NCBI GenBank assembly: GCA_037381915.1
Contig: JARRQJ010000008.1
Location: forward strand, 41,376-105,375
DNA from: JARRQJ01 sp037381915
GTDB lineage: Bacteria > Pseudomonadota > Gammaproteobacteria > DRLM01
DNA length: 64,000 bases
Direction of reading: 5' to 3'
Of this stretch, positions 47,825 to 56,260 are shown piece after piece; within the stretch, counting starts at the first letter, position 1; each line of letters begins with the position of its first letter. The notes under the pieces were generated by a model, which made no database searches, was not told the DNA's origin, and saw nothing but the letters and a program-made list of their open reading frames with translations. Position numbers and translations under genes: made by a program.

Positions 47825-48925
47825 TCACAGCGCCATGAAGGCCCATTGCAGGCCATAGACGGTGTAGCTCTTCACGCCGGACTGCACTGGCTCAAACCGA
47901 TTGATTTCCAATTTAACTGCGTTGGTATCGCTGATGTCGTACCGCAGATCTAAGACGTGGCGACTTCCTTCAGGTGTACCAAGGTACTGGAAATATGGGT
48001 CATTGGCCGAGTAATCCACGTCCTCAAAGCGATAGTAGGGTGCAAACTTATCGGTAACGTGAAATCCCACCTGCGCGTACCAGGCCGCGGCCTTGTTGGT
48101 CCCGGTGTTCCCCACGTGATCCTTATTCCTGATGTCATAGGCTTCAGCGGTAAAATCGAAACGACCGGCATAACGGGCATAAGCGCCCCACGTGTCCATC
48201 GTAACCAAACTGCTATTAACGGCCGGCCCATTACCGGATTCCGAGAACGGATCATGCAACGCAAACACGCCGAACTGTGCGGGCATCTTAGACATTTTGT
48301 ATCCCAATTTGGCGACATACATTTTCTTATCTTGAGTGTCGACGACATTATGGACATCGATTTCGGACCCGGAGTATCCAGGCGTACCGAAACCGGAAGT
48401 ATTGATAGAGGAACCGTTGCCTATCCCCACCATATATTGCAGTCCTGCGCCACCACCCGTAGATATCTTGCCATCCGCCATAATGCCGATGATATGGGTC
48501 GGGAAGATCGCGCCGCTGCCGTCTTCGAAATCGAGAAAGGTAGGACGCGTTATCGTAGGCTGAATCAAGGCGCCGTGGTGGTAAGCGGTATTCCAGTAAC
48601 CGATCGGGGTATGGAAGCGACCCCACGACACTGAAAAATTCTGAGTCAACTGACGCGTAATGTTCAAGCGCTCGACATCCAAGCCGTAGACGTTGTCCTC
48701 ACCAGCTTCGAAGACCAACTCCAGGAACACCTTCGTCGCGGGATCGATTTTCTGCGTTCCATAAAGGTCCAATTGACCTTGGGAAAAGCTGTTCGCCGTG
48801 CCCTTTTCCGTGCTGTTGTACCATTGGACGTCTCCAAACAGGCCAAGATCAAAAGCCTGTGCCGCGGGAATACTCGAGAGCATCGCCAAGCCAAATAATG
48901 CGAGGGATTTCTTGCTGCTGATCAT
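47825..48925 (-). CDS. outer-membrane porin-like beta-barrel protein
   Basis: A 366-residue protein starting at MISSKKSLALFGLAML, preceded by AAGGAGAG; signal peptide ends at AAQA. The rest alternates polar and hydrophobic residues as in a beta barrel (DLGLFGDVQWYN, RFHTPIGYWNTAYHHGAL, GAYARYAGRFDFTAEAYDIR, AWYAQVGFHVTDKFAPYYRF). It ends LQWAFMAL rather than with a terminal Phe. The N-terminal region resembles OprO/OprP-like or carbohydrate-selective porins only loosely, so substrate is unassigned. A PstS-like gene 41 bp upstream and the MCP before that suggest one functional group. Confidence 0.82.
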   Translation of the reverse strand: MISSKKSLALFGLAMLSSIPAAQAFDLGLFGDVQWYNSTEKGTANSFSQGQLDLYGTQKIDPATKVFLELVFEAGEDNVYGLDVERLNITRQLTQNFSVSWGRFHTPIGYWNTAYHHGALIQPTITRPTFLDFEDGSGAIFPTHIIGIMADGKISTGGGAGLQYMVGIGNGSSINTSGFGTPGYSGSEIDVHNVVDTQDKKMYVAKLGYKMSKMPAQFGVFALHDPFSESGNGPAVNSSLVTMDTWGAYARYAGRFDFTAEAYDIRNKDHVGNTGTNKAAAWYAQVGFHVTDKFAPYYRFEDVDYSANDPYFQYLGTPEGSRHVLDLRYDISDTNAVKLEINRFEPVQSGVKSYTVYGLQWAFMAL

Positions 48926-48966
48926 CTTCTTACTCTCCTTAATTGATTTCTGGCCCTGATTTCTCA

Positions 48967-49410
48967 TTATTTTGCCTCGTACAAGATCTTGACGGATCTA
49001 TCCGCGGAGTCATCGCTGACGTAACCAATTGCGCCCGGGGTCCCGGCAACGCGAGCCTTAACGGTGTTGTCGCCGGCATATTCTTTAGGTGGAACACCTT
49101 CACCGGTAAAAACGAGCTTGGCCCAATAGGCCTTTAACTGACTGGGGGTCTTTCCCACCACCTTGTTGTAGAATTGGTCCTTGGCGAGATCGCCGTCCCT
49201 ATGCTCGATAACCGTGATGGGTGTACCGTCCGCCCACGTAGTCATCTTCCCCAAAAAGATATTCGCTGCCTGTGCCTTGGTGATCGAATTGACGCCCAAA
49301 CCGCGATTGCCGATTACCACGACACCCGCCGATGCGGTTTGCAGGCCAAAAAATAGCAGGGCAATAGCGAGAACGGCCATGCATTTTGGTTTACACAATA
49401 AATTTCCCAT
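48967..49410 (-). CDS. small secreted PstS-like (phosphate-binding-type) protein
   Basis: A 147-residue protein with a signal peptide (LAIALLFFGLQTASA) and a single PBP-like lobe: VVVIGNRGLGVNSITKAQAA, IFLGKMTTWADGTPITVIEH, PSQLKAYWAKLVFTG and GTPGAIGYVSDDS. The IFLGK..W.DG and GAIGYV signatures are those of PstS/PBP-like_2 proteins, but at 147 residues this is about half a PstS and lacks much of the second lobe. No pstCAB genes are adjacent, so it is probably not a transporter subunit; binding of phosphate or another oxyanion for the neighbouring porin or chemoreceptor is conjecture. Confidence 0.82.
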   Translation of the reverse strand: MGNLLCKPKCMAVLAIALLFFGLQTASAGVVVIGNRGLGVNSITKAQAANIFLGKMTTWADGTPITVIEHRDGDLAKDQFYNKVVGKTPSQLKAYWAKLVFTGEGVPPKEYAGDNTVKARVAGTPGAIGYVSDDSADRSVKILYEAK

Positions 49411-49630
49411 CTCTGGTCCCCTTTTCCTTTGCCGATCGTTTTACTGCATCTACACATTACTTGTGGATGGCGGCAAGCCGCATCCATTCCCTGATGAAAT
49501 TACCGTTCGCGCCGCTCTATAAACGGGAATAGCAAGACAATTCCTTTCTGCTTTAATATCGCATCCTTTCTTATTTGTTTACGAAAACACCCAATGCTCC
49601 AAATAATTCATCCAACTTTAGCCAATTTCA

Positions 49631-51262
49631 TTAAACCTTGAATTGACCGACCAGGCTCTGCAGCCGCATCGCGAGCCCCGCCAGTTCTTCGCTTGCAGAG
49701 GAAGTCTGCACGGCGCCTTCCGCCGTCTCTTGCGCAATGGTATTGATGTTGGTGATGTTCCGGTTGATCTCTTCGGCCACGCTGCTTTGTTGGGCTGCGG
49801 TCAACGCGATTTCAGTATTCATTTTGTTGATGCCGGATACTTTGTTAGTGATGATTTCCAATGCGGACCCGGCCTGGCCGGCCTGGCCGGCGCTTTCTTG
49901 CGCCTTTTCACGCCCTGATTGCATCACTTGTACCGCATCACGCGCCTCGCCTTGCAGGCGTTCGATAATCTCCCGGATTTCATTGGTCGACTGCGAAGAG
50001 CGCTGTGCAAGCACACGCACTTCGTCCGCAACGACTGCAAACCCTCTACCTTGCTCGCCGGCACGCGCCGCCTCGATGGCGGCGTTCAACGCCAGCAAAT
50101 TGGTCTGATCGGCGATATCTCTGATTACATCAAGGACCTTGCCGATGTTGGTGCTTTCCTGCTCAAGCTTGTGGATCGCGTGAGAAGTTTTTTCCACCTC
50201 GGAAACCAAGGCATCGATGGTATTGATGGTTGCGGAGACTACGCCTTTCCCGCCGCTCGACTCCTGATCAGCATGCTGTGCCGCCTGTGCCGCTTCCGAC
50301 GCGTACTGCGCCATGCTTTCTATGGTCGTGGTCATCTCGTTGGTGGCACTGGCCAGCTGCTCGGTCTCCTGCTGTTGATGCTCCGCGCCCTCTTTGGCCT
50401 GATTGACGATATTCGACATTTCCTCGGCAGCGGCCGCCAGGTGCGACGTGGAATTCACCACCTCGCCGATGATGCCGCGCAGACGTTCCACAAAGGTATT
50501 GAACCAGCGGGCCAGTTCACCCACCTCGTCCTTGCCTTTGCTCTTGAGTTGAATGGTCAAATCGGCATCGGCGCTGGCGATATTCTGAAGCGATTTCACC
50601 ACATCGTTGATATCAGAGGTCACCATCCTCGCCACCCAGAAGGCGATCCCCAACAACACGACCATGACTACGATGCCCATTAGCATACCGACGCTCAATA
50701 CCCTGTCGTTGCGTACATTGACCTCCTTCACCGCGTCGATGAAATCCTTGCGGCTTTCGTCTCGGCTTTTCTTCAACGCTTGTTCCAGCACCTGTAATGC
50801 ATCCTTGCTCTTCTTCATACTGACTTGGGCCTGGCCCATATCGGCCGTGCCGGCTATCATCGCCCTGGTCAGAGGGATCACCGTCCCGATATAAGTAGAA
50901 TATGCCTGCTCAATCGCCGCTATCTCTCCCTGCCTTGCGACGTCAGCCCCGGCCTCTATCTTCTTGAGCTCCGCTACGTTGTCTTTGATATCATTGGCAA
51001 GCTTTTCGGCGTCGTCGACCATGGTGGGCTCGCCGGTGGTCGCCGCGAACACCAGGTCTTGCTTGACCTTGTCGAGCAAACTGATATTTTGACTGGCCAG
51101 TTCCAGTGAGGGGAGATGACTGTGCTCCACTTCGCTCAAGATCCCCGCATTGATCGTCTCTGCGCTATAGTTGACCGCCAGATAGATGGCAAAACCGACC
51201 ACCCCGATGACACCGGGCAGGAGTATCTTATATTTAAGGGATATATCTCTTAACGAAATCAT
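49631..51262 (-). CDS. methyl-accepting chemotaxis protein
   Basis: A 543-residue transmembrane chemoreceptor. TM1 is ~12-31, a periplasmic four-helix-type ligand domain covers ~32-190, TM2 is ~194-215 (VGMLMGIVVMVVLLGIAFWV), HAMP is ~216-270, and the signalling domain (~280-543) has the invariant hairpin around VIRDIADQTNLLALNAAIEAA followed by RAGEQGRGFAVVADEVR (given in two pieces). Candidate methylation sites flank it; there is no CheR-docking pentapeptide at the C-terminus (it ends SLVGQFKV). A sigma-28-type promoter is at 51334-51360. The PstS-like gene begins 220 bp downstream. Confidence 0.95.
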   Translation of the reverse strand: MISLRDISLKYKILLPGVIGVVGFAIYLAVNYSAETINAGILSEVEHSHLPSLELASQNISLLDKVKQDLVFAATTGEPTMVDDAEKLANDIKDNVAELKKIEAGADVARQGEIAAIEQAYSTYIGTVIPLTRAMIAGTADMGQAQVSMKKSKDALQVLEQALKKSRDESRKDFIDAVKEVNVRNDRVLSVGMLMGIVVMVVLLGIAFWVARMVTSDINDVVKSLQNIASADADLTIQLKSKGKDEVGELARWFNTFVERLRGIIGEVVNSTSHLAAAAEEMSNIVNQAKEGAEHQQQETEQLASATNEMTTTIESMAQYASEAAQAAQHADQESSGGKGVVSATINTIDALVSEVEKTSHAIHKLEQESTNIGKVLDVIRDIADQTNLLALNAAIEAARAGEQGRGFAVVADEVRVLAQRSSQSTNEIREIIERLQGEARDAVQVMQSGREKAQESAGQAGQAGSALEIITNKVSGINKMNTEIALTAAQQSSVAEEINRNITNINTIAQETAEGAVQTSSASEELAGLAMRLQSLVGQFKV

Positions 51263-51333
51263 TCTTGCTCACCCTCACAGCTACGGCCAGTTAGCTTCAT
51301 CCTAGAACTCATAATAATTTCCGCTTGCCACTA

Positions 51334-51360
51334 CTATCGACGCGAAGTTGCCGAGCTTTA
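51334..51360 (-). promoter_or_regulatory. sigma-28 (FliA)-type promoter of the chemoreceptor gene
   Basis: On the minus strand TAAA (51357-51360) is followed after 15 bp by GTCGATAG (51334-51341); the consensus is TAAA-N15-GCCGATAA. Six of eight -10 bases match, and the position 72 bp upstream of the start codon is sensible. Confidence 0.72.
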
Positions 51361-51610
51361 GCGACAAATCCGGGCAAGTCCAACGAACCGCCCTTGCCTA
51401 TGAGCAATTAACGGTAGCCATTTATCCTTCTGAAGAAGCAACAACATATAAGAATCTTCTAATTGACCTGGAAGGCAATCCGCTTCTTTGTCCAAGGGGG
51501 TAGAGGGAACTGGAGACAGGTGCAGTTGCCGCGCCGCTGATCTTGTCACTATCTCAAACGCTTTATAGGCGCGACGAAATGGGGGTATGGCCATTTACAG
51601 GCAGGATTAG
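51361..51610. other. gene-free interval upstream of the chemoreceptor promoter
   Basis: No convincing gene. A 78-codon minus-strand frame (51358-51594) lacks a ribosome site and resembles nothing I know. GC content is lower than in the surroundings. Confidence 0.45.
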
Positions 51611-52560
51611 GCGGCTTTGTCGTTCTCTACCGCGGGCGATGCCCGACAGGCCCCGAAGCATTCCGATCCCACAACATGCCCGTTTCATGCCAGGATGTTG
51701 ATGGGCTGCGGAATACCAAGGCATGGTCTAGGATCCCTCGCTCCGTCGAGCGCCAAGATCCGACTTCTTGTTCTTCAACGGCGATATCCCTCCGGACACC
51801 AGCAGCATGGATGCCGGCGTCGGCTCGGATCTGGTACAGATGTATATACCGTACGCCTTCCGGCGCGGCACGCCGGTCGATCTGATGGCGATCGGCACCT
51901 AGGTGGTACCGGTTCCCGGCAATCATGCAATACAATGCAAGTCCTGCGGAAGAAAGCCCTGCCGGTCGACGAAAACGCCTGGCGCGCCAACATGGGCGAC
52001 CTAATCCCGCACAATCGCCGCATGCTGAATATGTTCGGCCACGCCCCGGGCTTTGAGAACGTTTCCAATAACGGCCCTGTAGACGGCTTGACCCTGGATC
52101 AAAGCTAACCGTCATTCAGCCTCAATTGCGACGGCTCCCGTTTTGTCGTCAGCAACACCGAACCTGCCGGTAACGACATCATAGTCCGGTCAACTGGCTG
52201 AGCGAGAATTTTGCCGCCGCTAAATCCCGCGGCCTTCAACGTATCTGTGTATTCGACCGCAAGCCGGCCAGGATGCCGTCTGCTGCGTGATCGATCAATA
52301 TGGCGCCACCGACTTTTGCGGCCATGAGCACAATTGCCACGTGTCTCGACCGTGGAAGGACAACGGCGGCAAGGCGTGGCAGGTGCCGCTGCGTTCCGGC
52401 GGATCACCCTTCGAAGCGCCAGCATGCGACGCCACCGTCAAGCCCAAGACCGATCGCGACTATGCGCGGGCGACGGCAGGGATACACCGCAGAGGAAAGG
52501 TTGAGACCACCATCTATGGCTTCAATGCCCAATATGGTCCGATTCTGGTTTTGCAGACCG
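51611..52560 (+). pseudogene. decayed secreted metallophosphoesterase gene
   Basis: Pieces of one calcineurin-like phosphoesterase appear in order but in different frames. SDFLFFNGDIPPD (metal motif GD) at 51759-51797 continues to LVQMYIPYAFRRGTPVDLM and a stop at 51900. VPGNHAIQCKSC (motif GNH[E/D], here GNHA) begins at 51912. WRANMGDLIPHN and GHAPGFENVSNNGPVDGL then reach a TAA at about 52106, beyond which the same frame continues LNCDGSRFVVSNTEPAGND. NWLSENFAAAKSRGLQRICV is next, and VIDQYGATDFCGHEHN (motif GHxH) leads to GGKAWQVPLRSGGSPFEAP and VETTIYGFNAQYGPILVLQ. At least two stops and three frameshifts separate them, so no functional protein is made. Confidence 0.82.
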
Positions 52561-52836
52561 ACACGTCAGGTATTGGTCGACCAAGTTCGTCAATCGTTAC
52601 ATATATCAATAGAGCAAACTATTCGCGCGCCATCGTTGTCTTGCCGACATGGATAATGTGGCGGCTTTCTCTCCCCGACGAGAAGCGTCACAGGCTCGGA
52701 TCCCGGAGCCAATTGAAAAATTGCGCCGCATTCGTCTTTGATCCGTTCACTGAGGTGGCACAACATTGGCGGGCTCGATATTCCTCGACCGGCCTCTAAA
52801 ATGCAATAATTCATTTTCCAGGTTCGTATCGCAATA

Positions 52837-53319
52837 TTACCCGACGTGATTCACTATATCCTGCTTGATGTCGTCTGCAACGCGGGCGGCGGCGCGCGAT
52901 ACTTCATCGCACATTGCCTCAGCGATTGCGACTGCGGGCCCCGCTTCGATGCCGTATATGATCACTTCCCTCGGCCGGTGTCCCAGGGTATCGGCCAATG
53001 CGAGCATGGCCGGAAAATCCACTCCGTGACTCGATAAGAATCGAGCCTCCAACAGGCGGGAGTGTGCGTCTGCCAATCGATAGATGGTTCCGGCCGCGCC
53101 GCAAAAACGCACGGCATCCACCACAACGGCAACATCCGTGCTGACAAATAAATTCATCAACTCGCTGGCAGGAGAACGGCAAGCCGTCGCCACAACCTGT
53201 CCGCCGTACGCCGTGACGCACCCGGAGGCATCAAGTCGTTCCACGACATACCAGCCAGCCCGATCATCAGCGTAGGGAGAGCCGATACCGATGACGGTCA
53301 AACGGGGCATGCTCGGCAT
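52837..53319 (-). CDS. hydrogenase maturation protease
   Basis: A 160-residue HycI/HyaD-family endopeptidase that removes the C-terminal extension of the large subunit after nickel insertion. Metal residues fit the family: Asp in GIGSPYADDRAG (~12-23), Asp in VVVDAVRF, and His in SSHGVDF; IYGIEAGPAV matches the usual GIE motif. Its ATG directly follows the TGA of the large-subunit gene (TGAATG), so the two are surely co-translated and this protease is dedicated to that enzyme. Confidence 0.94.
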   Translation of the reverse strand: MPSMPRLTVIGIGSPYADDRAGWYVVERLDASGCVTAYGGQVVATACRSPASELMNLFVSTDVAVVVDAVRFCGAAGTIYRLADAHSRLLEARFLSSHGVDFPAMLALADTLGHRPREVIIYGIEAGPAVAIAEAMCDEVSRAAARVADDIKQDIVNHVG

Positions 53320-54621
53320 TCAACGCCGCGTTAAGCGTAAATCGAGAAAATGCGTGGCACAGGAGATACACGGGTCATAATTCCGTATCACCCGTTCGCA
53401 GTCAAAGCGCAATCTATCTTGCGGCAGGTCCAGCCCAACCGCCGACAAGGCCTGGTGGAGATTTTCTTCGATGCGCGCCTGATTCTGACTGGTGGGGGGA
53501 ACGATGCGGGCACTGACGACCTCGCCCCGATCGTTCAATCGGTAACGATGCCATAGCAGGCCGCGGGGGGCTTCGGTGCAGCCATAGCCCACGCCAGCGG
53601 CGACGGCTACCTGCGCCACACCGGGCGAATCGGGGCGGCGATAATCATCGAGGAGCCGTAGCGCCTCCCACACGGCAAAATAGACCTCAACGGAGCGCGC
53701 CACGATACTGTGAAACATGTTGGCACTAGGCCAGCGGATGCCGGTTTCATCCAGCAACGCTTGAATGTCGCCGGGAAAGCGGTCCCGGTTGAGGTTCACC
53801 CGCGCCAAGGGGCCCACCAGATAGGGTTTGTCGTCCAGCAGGCAATGCAGCGCCGTGGAATGGGGGATCTGGTGTTCTCTGAAATGATTCTCGAATTCGG
53901 CGATGTCTATATCCAGGCCCCGGTCGGAAACAATGCGCCCTTCATTCATGGGGTATTCCGCCGGGTGGCGCAATGCCACCGAGGTGAATTCGTGCGCCAC
54001 ATGGGGAAAGTCAAATCCCGCGGTCCAGCGCACCAGCTCTGCGGCATCGACCAGGGCGCCGCGCAGCCTGTCGCGCAGTGCCGTCACGGTTTCCAGGGCG
54101 GGGGCATGATGAAAACCTCCCACCTCGGCTCCGATGGGATGCACCGAGCGCGCGCCGAATAATTTTATAAGTTCATTACCCAAGGCTTGCAGACGCAGGC
54201 CGCGCCTCGCCTGGTCGGGATGGACCTTGGCCATCTCGGCGATATTGTCGAAACCGAGAAAATCCGGGGCCGCCAACAGATGGATATGCAGGCTGTGGCT
54301 TTCCAGCCATTCGCCGCAATAAAACACACGGCGCATGGCGCGCACCCATGGACCGGGATCTATCCCCAAGATGGCTTCGATAGCATGCACCGCGCTCATC
54401 TGGTAGGCCACCGGACATATGCCGCAGATGCGCGCGACCATGTCCGGTACCTCGGTGTACTCCCGCCCTTCCAGTAATTTCTCGAACAGACGCGGCGGTT
54501 CGTAGATGCGCAGCTTAAGGTCGACGATGCGTCCGGCCTCAATCAAGACCTCCAGGGCGCCTTCGCCTTCTACCCGGGCCAGGGCGGGAACAGTGATGGC
54601 GATACGCCGCTCTTCGCTCAC
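53320..54621 (-). CDS. hydA: group 3b NiFe hydrogenase, large (alpha) subunit
   Basis: I use a GTG at 54621 (reading VSEERRIAITVPALARVEGEG), which overlaps the TGA of the small-subunit gene; the frame is open further but non-homologous. The 433 residues carry the nickel ligands C66 and C69 in ARICGICPVAYQ and C418 and C421 in DPCISCATH. Nine residues follow H424 (FLDLRLTRR), the extension cut off by the adjacent protease. The PVAYQMSA and DPCISCATHFL forms are those of the cytoplasmic, NAD(P)-linked group 3b enzymes, also called sulfhydrogenases. Confidence 0.95.
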   Translation of the reverse strand: MSEERRIAITVPALARVEGEGALEVLIEAGRIVDLKLRIYEPPRLFEKLLEGREYTEVPDMVARICGICPVAYQMSAVHAIEAILGIDPGPWVRAMRRVFYCGEWLESHSLHIHLLAAPDFLGFDNIAEMAKVHPDQARRGLRLQALGNELIKLFGARSVHPIGAEVGGFHHAPALETVTALRDRLRGALVDAAELVRWTAGFDFPHVAHEFTSVALRHPAEYPMNEGRIVSDRGLDIDIAEFENHFREHQIPHSTALHCLLDDKPYLVGPLARVNLNRDRFPGDIQALLDETGIRWPSANMFHSIVARSVEVYFAVWEALRLLDDYRRPDSPGVAQVAVAAGVGYGCTEAPRGLLWHRYRLNDRGEVVSARIVPPTSQNQARIEENLHQALSAVGLDLPQDRLRFDCERVIRNYDPCISCATHFLDLRLTRR

Positions 54622-55427
54622 GGCTTGCCCCGCGCCTGTTGCGCGGCCTGCACGAAGACGGGTGCCGCCGCATTGACGGTAAGAAAGCGCCGGGCGACGG
54701 CCTCCGGTAACAAACCCAGTCCCGCGAAACGCCTGGACAACGAGCGGGTATTGACATTTTCCGCGGGGCCGTAACACGCATAGCAGTCTCGGCCGAAACT
54801 GGGACACAAGGCGCCGCAACCGGTCTGTGTCACCGGGCCCATACACGGCATGCCCTTGGCAACCAATACGCAGACATTGCCGGCGCGTTTACATTCCAGA
54901 CAAACACTGTCACGACTCACAACCGGCACGACGCCGAACAACAGGGCCCGCACCGCGGCCAACACCTGACGCGTATTCACCGGACAACCCCATAATTCAA
55001 GATCCACTTTCACGTGGTCGGCGATGGGCGTGGAGGTCGCCAAGGCATCGATATACTGCGGTGAAGCGTAGACCGCGTCGATCCAGGCCTGACCGTCGGC
55101 GAGATTGCGCAGCGCCTGGATGCCCCCTGCAGCCGCGCAGGCGCCGATGGTGATCAGATATCTGCTGTTATCCCGTATGCACTTGATGCGCTCAAGATCC
55201 TCCGGCGTGGCGATGCTGCCTTCGACAAAGGCGATATCCACCCGCGCCTCGGGCGCCACCGGCCCCGCCTCGACGAAATGCACGATGTCCACCAGCTCGC
55301 TCAAGGCGATCAGCGCCTCGCCGGCGTTGAGAAAGGCCAACTGGCAGCCGTCGCAGCTGGAAAACTTATGCACCGCCAGCCGCGGCCTCCCGTTCTGGAT
55401 TGCAGCCTTGTCCGTGTTCGATCCCAT
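54618..55427 (-). CDS. hydD: group 3b NiFe hydrogenase, small (delta) subunit
   Basis: A 269-residue electron-transfer subunit. Ligands for the proximal [4Fe-4S] cluster are C25 and C28 (SSCDGCQ), C97 (IGAC) and C148 (WGCPV). A further set of cysteines (C176, C179, C186, C195, C204, C208, C215, C218) can hold medial and distal clusters. No twin-arginine signal is present, so the enzyme is cytoplasmic. Start and stop overlap the neighbouring genes (TGATG and GTGA). Confidence 0.95.
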   Translation of the reverse strand: MGSNTDKAAIQNGRPRLAVHKFSSCDGCQLAFLNAGEALIALSELVDIVHFVEAGPVAPEARVDIAFVEGSIATPEDLERIKCIRDNSRYLITIGACAAAGGIQALRNLADGQAWIDAVYASPQYIDALATSTPIADHVKVDLELWGCPVNTRQVLAAVRALLFGVVPVVSRDSVCLECKRAGNVCVLVAKGMPCMGPVTQTGCGALCPSFGRDCYACYGPAENVNTRSLSRRFAGLGLLPEAVARRFLTVNAAAPVFVQAAQQARGKP

Positions 55428-56260
55428 CAGAACCCCTTCACGCCAAACAGCTCCTTCACTTCCGGATAAGAGAACACCGGCCCGTCTTTACACACGAATC
55501 TGCCGCCGTACTGGCAATGGCCGCAATGCCCGACGGCGCACTGCATGTTGCGCTCCATGCTGAGATAGATTTCCGCCTCATCCATGCCCCGTTGCGTGAG
55601 CTGCTTCACCGCGGCGCGCATCATACCCTCGGGACCGCACATCATCGCCATGGTGCGGGCGGTGTCGAGGTGAATACTGTCAAACAGGTCCGTGACCAGG
55701 CCCACGTGCCACGGCCATAACGCCGCGCCCTGGTCCGCGGCGATGAGCACCTCGGTATCGGCCTGTTGCGCCCATTGCTCGTAACGGTCGCGCCACAACA
55801 GATCATCCGCGTGTTTCACACCCTGCATGATGACCAGGCGCCCATAACGCTCGCGGCGCTTCAAGACATAATTGATCACCGACACCGTCGGGGCGCAACC
55901 CAAGCCGCCGGTTACGATCAGCACGTCGCGGCCTTGCGCGTCCTCCAAGGGCCAGCCGCGCCCGAACGGGCCGCGTATCCCCACATGCTGGCCTGCGCGC
56001 AGTTGCACCAAGCCGCGCGTCACCCGCCCCACGGCACGGACGGTATGATCATAAAGATGCTTATCCCAGGGATCGGAAACGATTGAGATCGCCACCTCGC
56101 CGACGCCGTAGAGATAGACCATATTGAACTGGCCGGGCTGGAACTCGTAGGCGCTGTGCGCGCTCGGGTCGCTGAAACGCAAGCGCAAAGTGAAGATGCC
56201 GGTCGCCTCGTCGATGCGTTCGACGACCTGCGCTTCATGCAGCAGGTAGGGGTTGCTCAC
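55427..56260 (-). CDS. hydG: group 3b hydrogenase, FAD/NAD(P)-binding (gamma) subunit
   Basis: A 277-residue ferredoxin-reductase-like protein from GTG 56260 (VSNPYLLHEAQVVER), overlapping the preceding stop as GTGA. It has an FAD barrel (PGQFNMVYLYGVGEVAISI), the NAD(P)-binding GGLGCAPTVSVINY and MCGPEGMM, and a C-terminal [2Fe-2S] motif (MQCAVGHCGHCQYGGRFVC). The same architecture is seen in sulfhydrogenase gamma and dihydroorotate dehydrogenase PyrK-type proteins; the operon decides for hydrogenase. It passes electrons between pyridine nucleotide and the Fe-S chain. Confidence 0.94.
   Translation of the reverse strand: MSNPYLLHEAQVVERIDEATGIFTLRLRFSDPSAHSAYEFQPGQFNMVYLYGVGEVAISIVSDPWDKHLYDHTVRAVGRVTRGLVQLRAGQHVGIRGPFGRGWPLEDAQGRDVLIVTGGLGCAPTVSVINYVLKRRERYGRLVIMQGVKHADDLLWRDRYEQWAQQADTEVLIAADQGAALWPWHVGLVTDLFDSIHLDTARTMAMMCGPEGMMRAAVKQLTQRGMDEAEIYLSMERNMQCAVGHCGHCQYGGRFVCKDGPVFSYPEVKELFGVKGF

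Noticed and set aside
51358..51594. A 78-codon minus-strand frame near the chemoreceptor promoter
   Set aside because: No ribosome site or similarity, and it overlaps the sigma-28-type promoter.
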